Counted from the stretch's first letter, positions 26,889-35,574 are shown. The stretch is 64,000 bases of DNA from an uncultured Pantoea sp. (GCA_913778495.1 CAJYVD010000030.1:62001-126000), one strand, 5' to 3'. Notes: generated by a model from the sequence alone, not told the origin. Numbers and translations are program-made.

Positions 26889-27230
26889 ATGAAGATGGAT
26901 GCCTTTGCTTTTGGCACGACACACTGGGATGACGTTGAAAGAACCGAGCATCCCGGAGAAACGGGCATGGCCTACTGGCGTACAAAGCTTTTTGGTCACG
27001 CCCCTAATCAAATCCGCGTACGCATGGTTGAATATACTGCCGGCTACCTTGCGGATCATTGGTGCCATAAAGGACATATCCTTTTCTGCCTGGAAGGCGA
27101 GCTAGAAACAGTGCTGGATGACGGACGGTCCTTCGTGCTGAAAGCCGGCATGAGTTATCAGGTTGGCGATAACGCAGAGCAACATCAGTCAGCCACCACG
27201 ACGGGGGCGAAACTCTTTATCGTCGATTAA
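26889..27230 (+). CDS. DHCW-motif cupin-fold protein
   Basis: 113-residue single-domain cupin. The block ADHWCHKGHILFCLEGELETVLDDGR is diagnostic of the small 'DHCW motif' cupin family, where His, Cys and Glu may bind a metal; a second cupin strand pair, VLKAGMSYQVGDNAEQHQS, follows. The enzymatic role is not established in the family. It is preceded by GGAG about 10 bases upstream. It is single-gene and convergent with the XRE regulator gene. Confidence 0.85.
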   Translation: MKMDAFAFGTTHWDDVERTEHPGETGMAYWRTKLFGHAPNQIRVRMVEYTAGYLADHWCHKGHILFCLEGELETVLDDGRSFVLKAGMSYQVGDNAEQHQSATTTGAKLFIVD

Positions 27231-27325
27231 TTCGCCAGGCAGTGAAGGGCGACAGTTTCCGCTTATGGCTCAGAGCGGCCTGCATTTGTCTCAATGACCC
27301 TGCTGGCGCGCGGACCTCAGCGGGG

Positions 27326-28093
27326 TCACGCGGGAACGTAAATGGCCAACTTGAGTGCAGGAGAGTCATTTGAGGTAAAGGTTGAATAGCTAAATTTACG
27401 CGTTATCCCGTCTTTGCCAGTGAGTTTTTTTTCGCCAGAAACCGGCGCCGTTATCACATGCTCGCGCCACCACGCATCAAATTCCGGGCATTCACGGCTG
27501 AAGCGCTCGAGCAGCGTAGTGAAGCGCTCATTGTCTGCATTGCGTGAATAACTGGCATGAAACAGGCCGAGCATCCTCTGCGCCTCTGCAGGCCAGGTGT
27601 CGCCAAAAAGGGTTCTGGCTTCCTGCGTGGTGAGCATGAAAACCATGATATTGCGCTCTTCTGCGGCTAGCTGGCTGAAATCAGTGATGGTGTGCTCGGC
27701 TGCGTCATTCCATACCAGCACATCCCATCTGTCATTGGTGATGTAGGCAGGCTCATTTAACGCGCTGACCAGATGCGACAAGCTCGCCGGGACGTCATGT
27801 TCAATATTTGTGCGCTTTTTTTGGCCTGTCAGCGTTTTCAGGTGTAAAAATTCAGCCTCGTTCAGCTGCAAAGCTTTTCCCAGGGCGCTCACCATCCGTT
27901 CAGAAAGCGTGTTGACCCGGCCCTGTTCGATCTTTGTATACCATTCCGTACTTATTCCCAGCATTGCTGCCACTTCTTCACGCCTTAGCCCCGGCGTCCG
28001 CCGTCTTTCTCGTCCAGCAGACGAGGGGCGCTTAGGTTGCATTCTTGAACGTCGTGAACGCAAGAAATGACTGAGCTCCGTGTTCTTAACCAT
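27326..28093 (-). CDS. XRE/MmyB-like transcriptional regulator
   Basis: 255 residues from the ATG at 28093 (a TTG at 28114 is a weaker option; AGG about 9 bases upstream supports the ATG). HTH_XRE domain: FLRSRRSRM, TPGLRREEVAAMLGISTEWYTKIEQGR (about 10-65). The C-terminal MmyB-like ligand-binding domain reads PAYITNDRWDVLVWNDAAE, then FSRECPEFDAWWREH and a KLAIYVPA tail. Members of this family usually control an adjacent oxidoreductase. Here an MDR-type dehydrogenase gene lies divergent, and the intergenic palindrome TTATACCTGTATAA (28115-28128) is a likely operator. Confidence 0.9.
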   Translation of the reverse strand: MVKNTELSHFLRSRRSRMQPKRPSSAGRERRRTPGLRREEVAAMLGISTEWYTKIEQGRVNTLSERMVSALGKALQLNEAEFLHLKTLTGQKKRTNIEHDVPASLSHLVSALNEPAYITNDRWDVLVWNDAAEHTITDFSQLAAEERNIMVFMLTTQEARTLFGDTWPAEAQRMLGLFHASYSRNADNERFTTLLERFSRECPEFDAWWREHVITAPVSGEKKLTGKDGITRKFSYSTFTSNDSPALKLAIYVPA

Positions 28094-28114
28094 TTTTCTG
28101 TGCCTGGTAGTCAA

Positions 28115-28128
28115 TTATACCTGTATAA
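28115..28128. promoter_or_regulatory. Candidate operator between XRE regulator and MDR dehydrogenase
   Basis: Perfect inverted repeat TTATAC-CT-GTATAA in the divergent promoter region, 21 bases before the regulator ATG and 77 before the dehydrogenase ATG. It overlaps TA-rich bases that could be a -10 element. Confidence 0.45.
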
Positions 28129-28205
28129 AACTAGTGCATTTTACGCCGCTTTTTGCCGCTCTATGATGGCTTTCTGTTGTTCCATGCCCTCAGGAGAATA
28201 CGACC

Positions 28206-29285
28206 ATGAAAGCTGCTGTGCTTACCGCCTTTGGCCATCCGCTTGACGTTAAGAATGTGCCCGCACCGGTTATGGGAACCGGGGAGGTCATCGTCGATGT
28301 GGTGGCCGCGCCCGTTCTCTCCTACACCAATGAAGTGCTGAGCGGAGAGAGAAAATATCTGTTACCCACGCCGGTCATACCGGGCTGCGGTGCCATCGGG
28401 ACGGTTCATCAGACCGGCCCTGATGCAGCCTGGCTCAAACCTGGCGACTGGGTATTTTGCGATCCTACCGTGCGTTCACGTGATAATCCTCTGTCGCCAG
28501 AAATTGTGCTTCAGGGATGGAGTGCCCGTGGTGAAGGCGGCCAAAAGATCCAGCAATATCATCTGCATGGCAGTCTCGCCCAACAAATACGCATCCCGAC
28601 GGAAAACGCAGTGCCGATTGGTGACATATCGCCTGCCGATGCGGGGCGCTGGTGCGCTATTAATACGCTGCTTATTGCCTATGGCGGACTGTTGTCCATG
28701 GAACTGAAAGCGGGGGAGCGCCTGCTGGTCAGTGGGGCAACAGGCAATTTCGGCAGTTCCGCCGTGCTGGCCGCTCTGGCAATGGGGGCCCATAAAGTCA
28801 TCGCGCCAGGCCGAAATGAACGGGTGCTGAACGATCTGAAAAAACGCTTCGGACCGCGTGTGGAAACGGTCAAGCTCACCGGTACCGCAGAGATCGACAT
28901 TGCTGCGATGAAGCACATCGCTGGCGGACCCATTGATGCGGTGCTGGATTTTCTCCCGCCGTCTGCGCAGGCCTCTGTCGCCCGGAATGCGATTATGTCT
29001 GTCAGGCCTTATGGTCGCGCCGTGCTGATGGGCGGGGTTGGCATGCTGGGCGGAGACGATCTTTCGCTACCGTATCCCTGGATAATGCGCAATCTCATTA
29101 CCGTAAAAGGGCAGTGGATGTATGCGCCTTCGGCCGTCCATACGCTCTGCGGCCTGATCCGCGCGGGGCTGCTTGACCTGAACCACTATAACGTCAGCGA
29201 ATTTCCGCTTGAACAAGTGAATGATGCTGTCGCGCATGCCGCCAAAAACAGCGGGCCGTTTAACCTCACCGTGGTGCGTCCCTGA
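28206..29285 (+). CDS. MDR-superfamily alcohol dehydrogenase/quinone oxidoreductase
   Basis: 359 residues. GroES-like N-terminal domain (VIPGCGAIGTVHQTG, LKPGDWVFCDPTVRSRDNP) and a Rossmann domain with an NAD(P) motif LLVSGATGNFGSSAVLAALAMGAHKVIAPG (split here by rough position 170-200). The catalytic-zinc ligands of classical ADH are not all visible; the N-terminal part lacks the usual C-x-x-D/S-x-H pattern (it has SYTNEVLSGE), so it may be zinc-independent. AGGAG precedes the ATG. It is likely controlled by the divergent XRE protein. The substrate is unknown. Confidence 0.85.
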   Translation: MKAAVLTAFGHPLDVKNVPAPVMGTGEVIVDVVAAPVLSYTNEVLSGERKYLLPTPVIPGCGAIGTVHQTGPDAAWLKPGDWVFCDPTVRSRDNPLSPEIVLQGWSARGEGGQKIQQYHLHGSLAQQIRIPTENAVPIGDISPADAGRWCAINTLLIAYGGLLSMELKAGERLLVSGATGNFGSSAVLAALAMGAHKVIAPGRNERVLNDLKKRFGPRVETVKLTGTAEIDIAAMKHIAGGPIDAVLDFLPPSAQASVARNAIMSVRPYGRAVLMGGVGMLGGDDLSLPYPWIMRNLITVKGQWMYAPSAVHTLCGLIRAGLLDLNHYNVSEFPLEQVNDAVAHAAKNSGPFNLTVVRP

Positions 29286-29438
29286 CGCATTCGCTCGGTG
29301 AGATTCACATGTCGCTGACGATGCGCAACGATCGGTGAAAGCCACAGCGGGAAAAGCGGGGCTTTAGTCACGCCCATGGTTCGCGGGCGATCGGCAAAAT
29401 CACGCGCTTTATTGAAGCGTGTGCAACATGACCATCGT

Positions 29439-29816
29439 TTAACGCGTCTCTTCGACCTGTCGGGCATCATACAGCAACTGAGCCTGTGCCATTTCCGGCC
29501 CATGTTTTAGCGCCCATCCATACAGCGCGATGAAAGGCTCTTGCAGCGTCTTGGCCAGCGCTGTCAGGCTGTACTCCACACTCACGGGTGAGGTGGGCAG
29601 CACCTTGCGATGCACCAAGCCATTGCGCTCAAGCCGCTTAAGCGCATCAGACAATGCTTTGTGCGTAATCCCATCCAGTCGGCGACGCAGTTCATTGAAG
29701 CGCACGGGTTCACTGCACAGCACGGTGAGAATCAAAATTGACCATTTATTGGTGATGTTCTCCAGCACCGGCCGGGTTTTCCCAATTTCACTCAGGTCAG
29801 TTGTCGTTTGTGACAT
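29439..29816 (-). CDS. HxlR family regulator
   Basis: 125 residues of the HxlR winged-helix family. Hallmarks: ITNKWSILILTVLCSEPVRFNELRRRLDGITHKALSDALKRLERNGLV (about 21-68, here quoted by position only in part), then HRKVLPTSPVSVEYSLTALA, and LYGWA near the C-terminus. These small redox- or aldehyde-responsive regulators usually sit next to, and divergent from, an oxidoreductase. That is the case here (SDR gene). A 6-5-6 palindrome lies in the shared promoter. Confidence 0.9.
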   Translation of the reverse strand: MSQTTTDLSEIGKTRPVLENITNKWSILILTVLCSEPVRFNELRRRLDGITHKALSDALKRLERNGLVHRKVLPTSPVSVEYSLTALAKTLQEPFIALYGWALKHGPEMAQAQLLYDARQVEETR

Positions 29817-29829
29817 GGCGATATATTCC

Positions 29830-29846
29830 TCGATACCTGATATCGA
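29830..29846. promoter_or_regulatory. Candidate HxlR operator
   Basis: TCGATA (29830-29835), 5 bases, TATCGA (29841-29846), within the 99-base region between the divergent hxlR-type and SDR genes. Perfect arms. Confidence 0.45.
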
Positions 29847-29915
29847 TAAAGTGCGTAATTGTTATTAAGTATAAAAATTATATCATCTGTTTTCCATCCT
29901 GACAGGAGTGAGCAG

Positions 29916-30647
29916 ATGAGTCGATTAGAGAACAAAGTTGCCCTGATACTCGGCGGGGCAAAAGGTATTGGTCTGGCTATCAGTCAGCGATTCGCCCGCG
30001 AAGGTGCGACAACGTGGTTAACGTCGCGCCGAGAGGAGGAGTTAGACGCCGCCAGCAACACCATTGAGGGCACGGCCAGGCCGCTCCGTGCTGACGTCAG
30101 CCAGTTAAGCGAACTGACGCGGATAGCAGAGGTCATCAAGACCGAATCGGGTCAGGTAGATGTGCTGGTGATCAACGCCGGTATGGCAGAATACGCGACG
30201 ATTGATGAGGTTACGCCGCCACATTTCGAGGCTGTTTTTGGCCTGAATGTGCGCTCCCCGCTGTTTGCTCTGCAGGCAGTGCTTCCTTTGATGAAGCAGG
30301 GCGGAAGCGTGGTGTTAATCGGGTCGATTGCCGATGTGATTGGCACGCCAGGCTATGGCGTATACGGTGCCAGTAAGGCTGCGCTGCGTTCTTTCGCCCG
30401 CACCTGGACCCAAGAACTCTCCGCCCGTGGCATTCGCGTGAATGTTGTCGCCCCAGGACCTGTTGATACAGACATGATGCTGGCAGCCTCCGAAGAGGTA
30501 CGTAACGCGCTCATCAGCACCATTCCCTTGGCACGCATGGCCAGACCTGAGGAAGTGGCCAACGTTGCCCTGTTCCTTGCCAGTGATGAAAGCAGCTATA
30601 TCGCTGGCGCAGAGATTTGTGTGGATGGTGGCATGACACAAGTGTGA
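29916..30647 (+). CDS. Short-chain dehydrogenase/reductase
   Basis: Classical SDR of 243 residues from the ATG at 29916 (AGGAG 7 bases upstream; the frame extends to 29859 without support). Coenzyme motif GGAKGIG (about 13-19), NAG in VINAGMAEYAT, catalytic Ser in VVLIGSIADV, Y-x-x-x-K in YGASKAALRSF, and PGPVDTDM after it. An Arg at the end of the second strand (TSRREEEL) suggests NADPH preference. It ends with the common C-terminal IAGAEICVDGGMTQV. Probably induced through the divergent HxlR regulator. The substrate is unknown. Confidence 0.92.
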   Translation: MSRLENKVALILGGAKGIGLAISQRFAREGATTWLTSRREEELDAASNTIEGTARPLRADVSQLSELTRIAEVIKTESGQVDVLVINAGMAEYATIDEVTPPHFEAVFGLNVRSPLFALQAVLPLMKQGGSVVLIGSIADVIGTPGYGVYGASKAALRSFARTWTQELSARGIRVNVVAPGPVDTDMMLAASEEVRNALISTIPLARMARPEEVANVALFLASDESSYIAGAEICVDGGMTQV

Positions 30648-30692
30648 TGCGTGTCGTTTGGCTTCCCCGAAACCAGGGCAAGGCCGACTGAC

Positions 30693-30722
30693 AGATAAAC
30701 CGGGCGACGGCCCGGTTTATCT
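30693..30722 (+). terminator. Terminator of the SDR gene
   Basis: Perfect 13-bp stem: AGATAAACCGGGC (30693-30705) with GCCCGGTTTATCT (30710-30722) and a 4-base GACG loop. The T-rich segment lies in the lower stem, so it can also act from the opposite side. Confidence 0.75.
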
Positions 30723-30733
30723 GAATCCTGAAG

Positions 30734-30951
30734 GGCGGTGCTCAACGTCCATTTGGCTTTACCGCATATCGTGCGCTGCTTGAGGAGGGCATCGATCCGC
30801 CCATGTGGTGCTGGCGGGTGACTCCGCGGGCGGGGTGATGATGGTGGCCTTGATGCGCAAGGTGCGAGACGCGGGATTGCCGCTTCCAGCGGCGGCAGTG
30901 GCCTTCTCGCCGTAGGCTGATCTCACTGGTATCCATGACGCGCCACGAACC
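30734..30951 (+). pseudogene. Remnant of an HSL-family alpha/beta hydrolase
   Basis: One frame reads FTAYRALLEEGIDP (from 30758 to 30799). A one-base deletion at about 30799 moves to the next frame, which continues AHVVLAGDSAGGVMMVALM, then RDAGLPLPAAAVAFSP, a TAG at 30913-30915, then ADLTG. Joined, this is the nucleophile-elbow region (G-D-S-A-G-G) of the hormone-sensitive-lipase family, where Trp is usual at the TAG position (SPWADLTG). The N-terminal HGGG part and the C-terminal Asp/His part are missing. It is distinct from the intact exported hydrolase at 12875. So this is a decayed internal gene fragment with at least two inactivating changes. Confidence 0.82.
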
Positions 30952-31054
30952 CCCGCGCGGTGAAGCATTAAGCAGGAAAACGTTCTGATGACGTAAAAAA
31001 GCCGCACCGCGTTTGCTTTTCATTGGTGAAGCCTGAGGTATAACAGGCCGCTTA

Positions 31055-31079
31055 TTAATGCCAGGGTTGCTGGCATTTG
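31055..31079 (+). terminator. Terminator-like hairpin
   Basis: AATGCCAG (31057-31064) pairs with CTGGCATT (31070-31077), 5-base loop, followed by TGTT. It may be the original terminator of the lost hydrolase gene. Confidence 0.45.
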
Positions 31080-31176
31080 TTATCCTGCTCGCCCTATCAG
31101 GCGTGATAGTCACGCCTTGAAATAAACCATCTTACCCACTGACGCAGGCGAGGCTCAGGGAGAAATCGAGGAATAC

Positions 31177-31881
31177 GTGCACACAAACAGTCTTATTCTG
31201 GTGGTTGAAGACGATGATGACATCGCTGACATCCTCATGAGTTATCTGCAGCGTGCCGGCATGAAAACGCTGCGCGCAGCGGAGGGTGAGCAGGCCATCG
31301 AACTTACCCATCTGCATCAGCCCGATCTTATCCTGCTGGATATCCATCTGCCGGTCAGGGATGGCTGGCACGTTCTTGCCACGCTGCGCCGCGAGAATAC
31401 GGTGCCGGTGATTATGGTGACGGCGCTGGATCAAGACGTCGACAAACTGATGGGACTGCGTTTAGGCGCCGATGATTACGTGATCAAGCCTTTCAATCCG
31501 GCAGAAGTGGTGGCGCGGGTTGAAGCGGTGCTACGCCGCACGCGCGTCGTCGCGGAGGCGGCTGTCGCCCAGCCTATCAGAACGCCCAGCATCACCATCT
31601 ATCCGCATGATTTTCATATTGAGGTGAGCGTAGGCACCAACAGGGTGAGCCCGCTTTTAACCACCACCGAATTTAAACTGTTGACGCATCTCGCGCGCAA
31701 TCCGCGGCGCGTCTTTTCTCGAGATGAACTGCTCAGTGCGTGCCTGCCGGAAGGGGATACGCTGGACAGAACGGTTGACAGCCATATGAGCAAGCTGCGG
31801 AAAAAGTTGGAAAACGCCGGACTGAAAGGCGTCCCGGAAAGCATTCGCGGTATGGGGTATCGGTTAGGAGAGAACAAATGA
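31177..31881 (+). CDS. OmpR-family response regulator, AdeR/SmeR-like
   Basis: 234 residues. Receiver domain with acidic pocket EDDDD (11-15), phospho-acceptor D55 in LILLDIHLP, switch Thr in VIMVTALDQD and Lys in YVIKPFNP; C-terminal winged helix with TTTEFKLLTHLARNPRRVFSRDELL, then TVDSHMSKLRKKLE and IRGMGYRL. The run MVTALDQDVDKLMGLRLGAD closely follows AdeR of Acinetobacter, a regulator of an RND pump, more than BaeR. It starts with GTG at 31177, GAGGA 4 bases upstream. It overlaps its kinase by 4 bases. No pump is adjacent, so the target genes are not visible. Confidence 0.92.
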   Translation: MHTNSLILVVEDDDDIADILMSYLQRAGMKTLRAAEGEQAIELTHLHQPDLILLDIHLPVRDGWHVLATLRRENTVPVIMVTALDQDVDKLMGLRLGADDYVIKPFNPAEVVARVEAVLRRTRVVAEAAVAQPIRTPSITIYPHDFHIEVSVGTNRVSPLLTTTEFKLLTHLARNPRRVFSRDELLSACLPEGDTLDRTVDSHMSKLRKKLENAGLKGVPESIRGMGYRLGENK

Positions 31882-32939
31882 AGCGTGAACCGATACTGAG
31901 CCGCCAAATATTAACCTATATGCTGTCGCTGACGTTTTTGATCGTTGCCGTTTCAGTGCTGGGTTCCTTTCTGTTTTATACGGTGATCATCTATTACATT
32001 CCTGGCGGGGCCGAGGCCAGCACAGAAAACCAGATGACCCTGCTGGATTGGGTATGGGTGCTGATCTCCACCACCATTAGCGTGGCGATTTCGCTGTTTT
32101 TCACCGTCAAGCTGTCAGCAAGAATATTGACGCCGCTTAATTCGGTCGCGGCCAGTCTTAAAAAGATTTCTCAGGGCGACTTAGCCGCCCGCGCGCACAG
32201 CGGGCGGTCACACTTGGGTGAGCTGAAAAAATTAGTGGAGGATTTTAACGAAATGGCGGAACGGCTGCAGACGCTGGACATGCAGCGTAACTCCTGGAAC
32301 GCCGCCATTGCACATGAACTCAGAACGCCGGTGACTATCTTGCGCGGCAGGCTACAGGGCCTGGTGGACGGCGTATTCGAACCCGAGCCGATGCTGTTTA
32401 GCTCATTGCTCAAACAAACCGAAGGGCTGACCAACCTGATCGACGATCTGCGGGTCGTGAGCGCGTCCAGCCCGGTGGGATTTAGCCTGTCGCGCTGCGA
32501 GGTCAACCTGAAAGAAACGCTGGAAAGCGCGCTCACCACCTTTGCGCCGGAGTTTGCACGCCACGCGTTTAGCCTGACGGTCACGCTTCAGGATCACGTT
32601 TGTCAGTGCGATCCCCTGCGTATTTTGCAGTGCCTCAACGTGCTGTTTGATAACGCGGTGCACTATGCCACGTCGCGCGCGCTGCACGTCAGCCATGGCG
32701 TCACGCAGGGGCAAAATTGGATTGTCGTTGAGGACGCGGGTCCCGGCGTTCCCGAGGCAACCCAAAAATATCTCTTTCAGCCTTTTCAGCGGGGTCCCGA
32801 GGCCCAACTCGTCAATCCGGGCGGCTATGGGCTGGGGCTCTCGGTGGTGAAAGCGCTGATGGTTGCGCACGGCGGCGACGTCCTCTACCAGCGCACACAT
32901 GACCATCACTCGGTATTTACGCTTAAGTGGCCGCTGTAA
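31878..32939 (+). CDS. Sensor histidine kinase, AdeS/SmeS-like
   Basis: 353 residues. TM1 about 15-38 and TM2 about 55-78 frame a very short periplasmic loop (IPGGAEASTENQMT), so the signal is probably sensed in or near the membrane. A HAMP segment (79-135) is followed by the H-box IAHELRTP with H146, N-box LFDNAVHYAT, G1 DAGPGVP and G2 GGYGLGLSVV. It overlaps the response regulator by four bases. A short-loop design and an AdeR-like partner fit envelope- or drug-stress sensing, but this is inference. Confidence 0.92.
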   Translation: MKREPILSRQILTYMLSLTFLIVAVSVLGSFLFYTVIIYYIPGGAEASTENQMTLLDWVWVLISTTISVAISLFFTVKLSARILTPLNSVAASLKKISQGDLAARAHSGRSHLGELKKLVEDFNEMAERLQTLDMQRNSWNAAIAHELRTPVTILRGRLQGLVDGVFEPEPMLFSSLLKQTEGLTNLIDDLRVVSASSPVGFSLSRCEVNLKETLESALTTFAPEFARHAFSLTVTLQDHVCQCDPLRILQCLNVLFDNAVHYATSRALHVSHGVTQGQNWIVVEDAGPGVPEATQKYLFQPFQRGPEAQLVNPGGYGLGLSVVKALMVAHGGDVLYQRTHDHHSVFTLKWPL

Positions 32940-32959
32940 TCGCGTCAAGCTAGCCGGAC

Positions 32960-33907
32960 TCAGGCAGGCGCACCGCGAGTCACGTCTGCGGGCTGAGGCG
33001 GACGCGCCTTGTCTGCGCTCGGTTGCCACAGGGTGCCCAATTGGGCGTCCCATTCAGCCGGCGTGATAGCCAGCTTACCGCGACGGGGGCTGAGCGTTAT
33101 TTCACTGAAGTAAATCATCTCGCCGTGCAGCATCAAATCCACGCGGCAGTAGTCGAGGCGCTGCGCCAGCTGCTGAGCGGCAACGATCGCCGTGTCCAAC
33201 CGCGCGGGGGGCGGGACAGGGTGTGGCGTATGCGGATACTCCATCTGACACCCAAGCGGCTGCCACTCCCGATTGTAGACATTGATAAACTCGCGACCGT
33301 GCGGGGCCGTGAAGTCAGCCTCGATCACCTCGACGATACCGTGAAAGCAATGGAGTCTGAGCATCTCGGGCAAAGGGCATGTCGGGTGGAGGCGAGGCGG
33401 CGCAATATACTGCTCGCACAGGATCATCGGCACGATGTTTTTGTACTGCCACTCTCGGGTGGTGTAATACATATTTCTTTTCAGGGCGAAGTGCAGTCGG
33501 CGCAAGGCGCGAGGGGCATCGAAAGTACGTTTATCCGTACAGATTTGCGTGCTGCCGCTGTCGTGATTGCACTTCAAGACAAACTGGTCGGGCAGCGTCG
33601 CGAAGTCAATCTCCTTAACATGCCGATAGACGCCCAAGAGCGGCACGGTACTGACCAGCGTCGTGTTGGCGTGCACGTAGTGGCGAACGTTGAGTTTATC
33701 GGCCAACAACGTGTAATGCGGATTACGATCAAAAACCAGGCGATGGCATATTTTTTCGCTCAGCGTCACCGGCTGGCGAATGTTGCCGGGTCTGCCTGAC
33801 ACCTTCTCCAGCCGCGCCTGATGAAAGCGCACATCGTTGGTCAACAGCGTGCGGCATTTCCTCGCCAAATATTCCACATGTTTTGAGACGTGATTGAGTA
33901 GGGTCAT
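32960..33907 (-). CDS. TupA-like ATP-grasp protein
   Basis: 315 residues resembling the TupA-like ATP-grasp family (Pfam TupA_ATPgrasp), often found in cell-surface polysaccharide loci. Visible blocks: KICHRLVFDRNPHYTLLADKLNVRHYV (about 50-76, the family's D-K ... R-x-Y-V signature), DQFVLKCNHDSGS (about 107-119; nucleotide-binding strand and Gly/Ser loop), ILCEQYIAPP, and the metal/ATP residues in YCRVDLMLHGEMIYFSEITLSPRRG. A glycan or teichuronopeptide-like modification is suggested by the family; here it stands alone, convergent with the sensor kinase gene and not inside a polysaccharide cluster. Confidence 0.82.
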   Translation of the reverse strand: MTLLNHVSKHVEYLARKCRTLLTNDVRFHQARLEKVSGRPGNIRQPVTLSEKICHRLVFDRNPHYTLLADKLNVRHYVHANTTLVSTVPLLGVYRHVKEIDFATLPDQFVLKCNHDSGSTQICTDKRTFDAPRALRRLHFALKRNMYYTTREWQYKNIVPMILCEQYIAPPRLHPTCPLPEMLRLHCFHGIVEVIEADFTAPHGREFINVYNREWQPLGCQMEYPHTPHPVPPPARLDTAIVAAQQLAQRLDYCRVDLMLHGEMIYFSEITLSPRRGKLAITPAEWDAQLGTLWQPSADKARPPQPADVTRGAPA

Positions 33908-34028
33908 GGTTCCTCCTGGGCACAGGCGTGCACTGTGAACCGCGACTGTTTATAGATGTTGTGCAGAGTGTGGAGCGAGTATGGAGCGCAGCAGAGAGGC
34001 GCGCTGACGGGCGCAAACAGGCGGGCAT

Positions 34029-34053
34029 AAAAAAAGCCGCGACGGTGCGCGGC
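34029..34053 (-). terminator. Rho-independent terminator of araBA
   Basis: GCCGCG (34036-34041) and CGCGGC (34048-34053), loop 6; on the minus strand a run of seven T follows. It lies 20 bases after the araA stop codon. T bases at 34057-34061 also allow function in the other direction. Confidence 0.85.
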
Positions 34054-34072
34054 CAGTTTTTACAGGGGACGA

Positions 34073-35563
34073 TCAGCGCGCCAGACGGTAATAGGCCTCG
34101 TTCCAGCGCAGCGCGTCTTTGAAGGCGGGCAGGCGGGTTTCTTCGTCGATCACCAGCACTTCAATGCCGTTGAGTTCGCCGTACAGGTACATATCTTCCA
34201 GATCGAGTGCCTGACTGAACACCGTGTGATGCGCGCCGCCCGCCAGAATCCACGCTTCCGAGGCGGTAGCGAGGGAAGGCTGGGCGCGCCACAGGGCGCG
34301 AGCCACCGGTAGTTTGGGCAGCGGTTTCGGCTGCTCGATGGCGTCCACCACGTTCACCAGCAGGCGGAAGCGATCGCCCAGGTCAATGACGCTGGCGTTG
34401 ATGGCGCGGCCGGCTGGCGTAGAGAAGATCAGGCGGGCCGGATCCGCTTTACCGCCGATGCCCAGGAACTGCACGTCGATCAGCGGCTTCGGCTCTTTGG
34501 CGATGGATGGACACACTTCCAGCATGTGCGAGCCCAACACCAAATCGTTGCCCGGTGAGAAGTGGTAGGTGTAATCCTCCATAAACGACGTGCCGCCGGG
34601 ACGGTTACCCGCCTGCACTTTGAGGATGCGCAGCAGCGCGGCGGTTTTCCAGTCGCCCTCGCCAGCAAAGCCGTAGCCTTGTCCCATCAGGCGCTGAACT
34701 GCCAGGCCGGGTAACTGCGTCATGCCGTGCAGCGTCTGGAAGTTGGTGGTAAACGCCTGGCACCCTTCGTCATCCAGGAAGCGTTTGAGCCCCAGCTCAA
34801 TGCGCGCGGCGTCTAACACGTTCTGCCGCTTCTCACCGCCCACGGCAGCGGCTTCGCTGAACAGATACTGGCTTTCGTATTCATCGACCAGCGCGTTCAC
34901 GTCGCCGTCGCTCACGCCGTTGATCACCTCTACCAGGTCGCCGACACCCCAGCCGTTGACCGCATAGCCAAACTGAATCTGCGCCGCGACTTTATCCCCT
35001 TCGGTGACGGCCACTTCGCGCATGTTATCGCCAAAACGCGCCACTTTAAGCTGCTGGCTGGCCTGTTTGGCCTGCGCGGCGTTGATCCAGCGGGCAATAC
35101 GCTGCTGGCTCTGCTTGTCCTGCCAGTGTCCGGTCACCACGCTGTGCTGCAGCCCCATGCGCGCGCCGATAAAGCCAAACTCACGGCCGCCGTGCGCGGT
35201 CTGATTGAGGTTCATAAAATCCATGTCCATACTGTCCCACGGAATTTCCGCGTTGAACTGGGTATGGAATTGCAGCAGCGGCTTGTTGAGGATGCTCAGA
35301 CCGCCGATCCACATTTTGGCGGGGGAGAAAGTATGCAACCACGTGATGATGCCGATGCAGCTGGCGTCATGGTTGGCGTCGCGGCACAGCGCCAGCGCTT
35401 CGTCCGGCGATTTCACCAGCGGCTTCAGCACCAGCGAGACCGGCAGGGCGCCCGCCTGATTCAAGCCTTCCATCACCTGACGCGCATTCTGTTCAACCTG
35501 ACGCAGGGTTTCCGCTCCGTAGAGGTGCTGCGTACCGATCACAAACCACACATTCTGTTCCAT
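34073..35563 (-). CDS. araA: L-arabinose isomerase
   Basis: Converts L-arabinose to L-ribulose in the cytosol. From the ATG at 35563 (AAGGAG 5 bases upstream) the protein has 496 residues, normal for AraA. It starts [20 protein letters not shown] and contains the Mn-site blocks ([33 protein letters not shown]) and [14 protein letters not shown] at the C-terminus. It follows araB after 11 bases. The gene that normally comes next, araD, is missing; a terminator and an unrelated gene follow. Confidence 0.97.
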   Translation of the reverse strand: MEQNVWFVIGTQHLYGAETLRQVEQNARQVMEGLNQAGALPVSLVLKPLVKSPDEALALCRDANHDASCIGIITWLHTFSPAKMWIGGLSILNKPLLQFHTQFNAEIPWDSMDMDFMNLNQTAHGGREFGFIGARMGLQHSVVTGHWQDKQSQQRIARWINAAQAKQASQQLKVARFGDNMREVAVTEGDKVAAQIQFGYAVNGWGVGDLVEVINGVSDGDVNALVDEYESQYLFSEAAAVGGEKRQNVLDAARIELGLKRFLDDEGCQAFTTNFQTLHGMTQLPGLAVQRLMGQGYGFAGEGDWKTAALLRILKVQAGNRPGGTSFMEDYTYHFSPGNDLVLGSHMLEVCPSIAKEPKPLIDVQFLGIGGKADPARLIFSTPAGRAINASVIDLGDRFRLLVNVVDAIEQPKPLPKLPVARALWRAQPSLATASEAWILAGGAHHTVFSQALDLEDMYLYGELNGIEVLVIDEETRLPAFKDALRWNEAYYRLAR

Positions 35564-35574
35564 TTCTCGCTCCT

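Larger units (their letters stand above)
30648..31176. other. Intergenic region with terminator, hydrolase remnant and hairpin
   Basis: 529 bases without an intact gene. In order: a strong terminator for the SDR gene (30693-30722), a frameshifted and stop-containing alpha/beta hydrolase fragment (30734-30951), an unremarkable stretch, a terminator-like hairpin (31057-31077), and the leader of the response-regulator gene. Confidence 0.5.
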
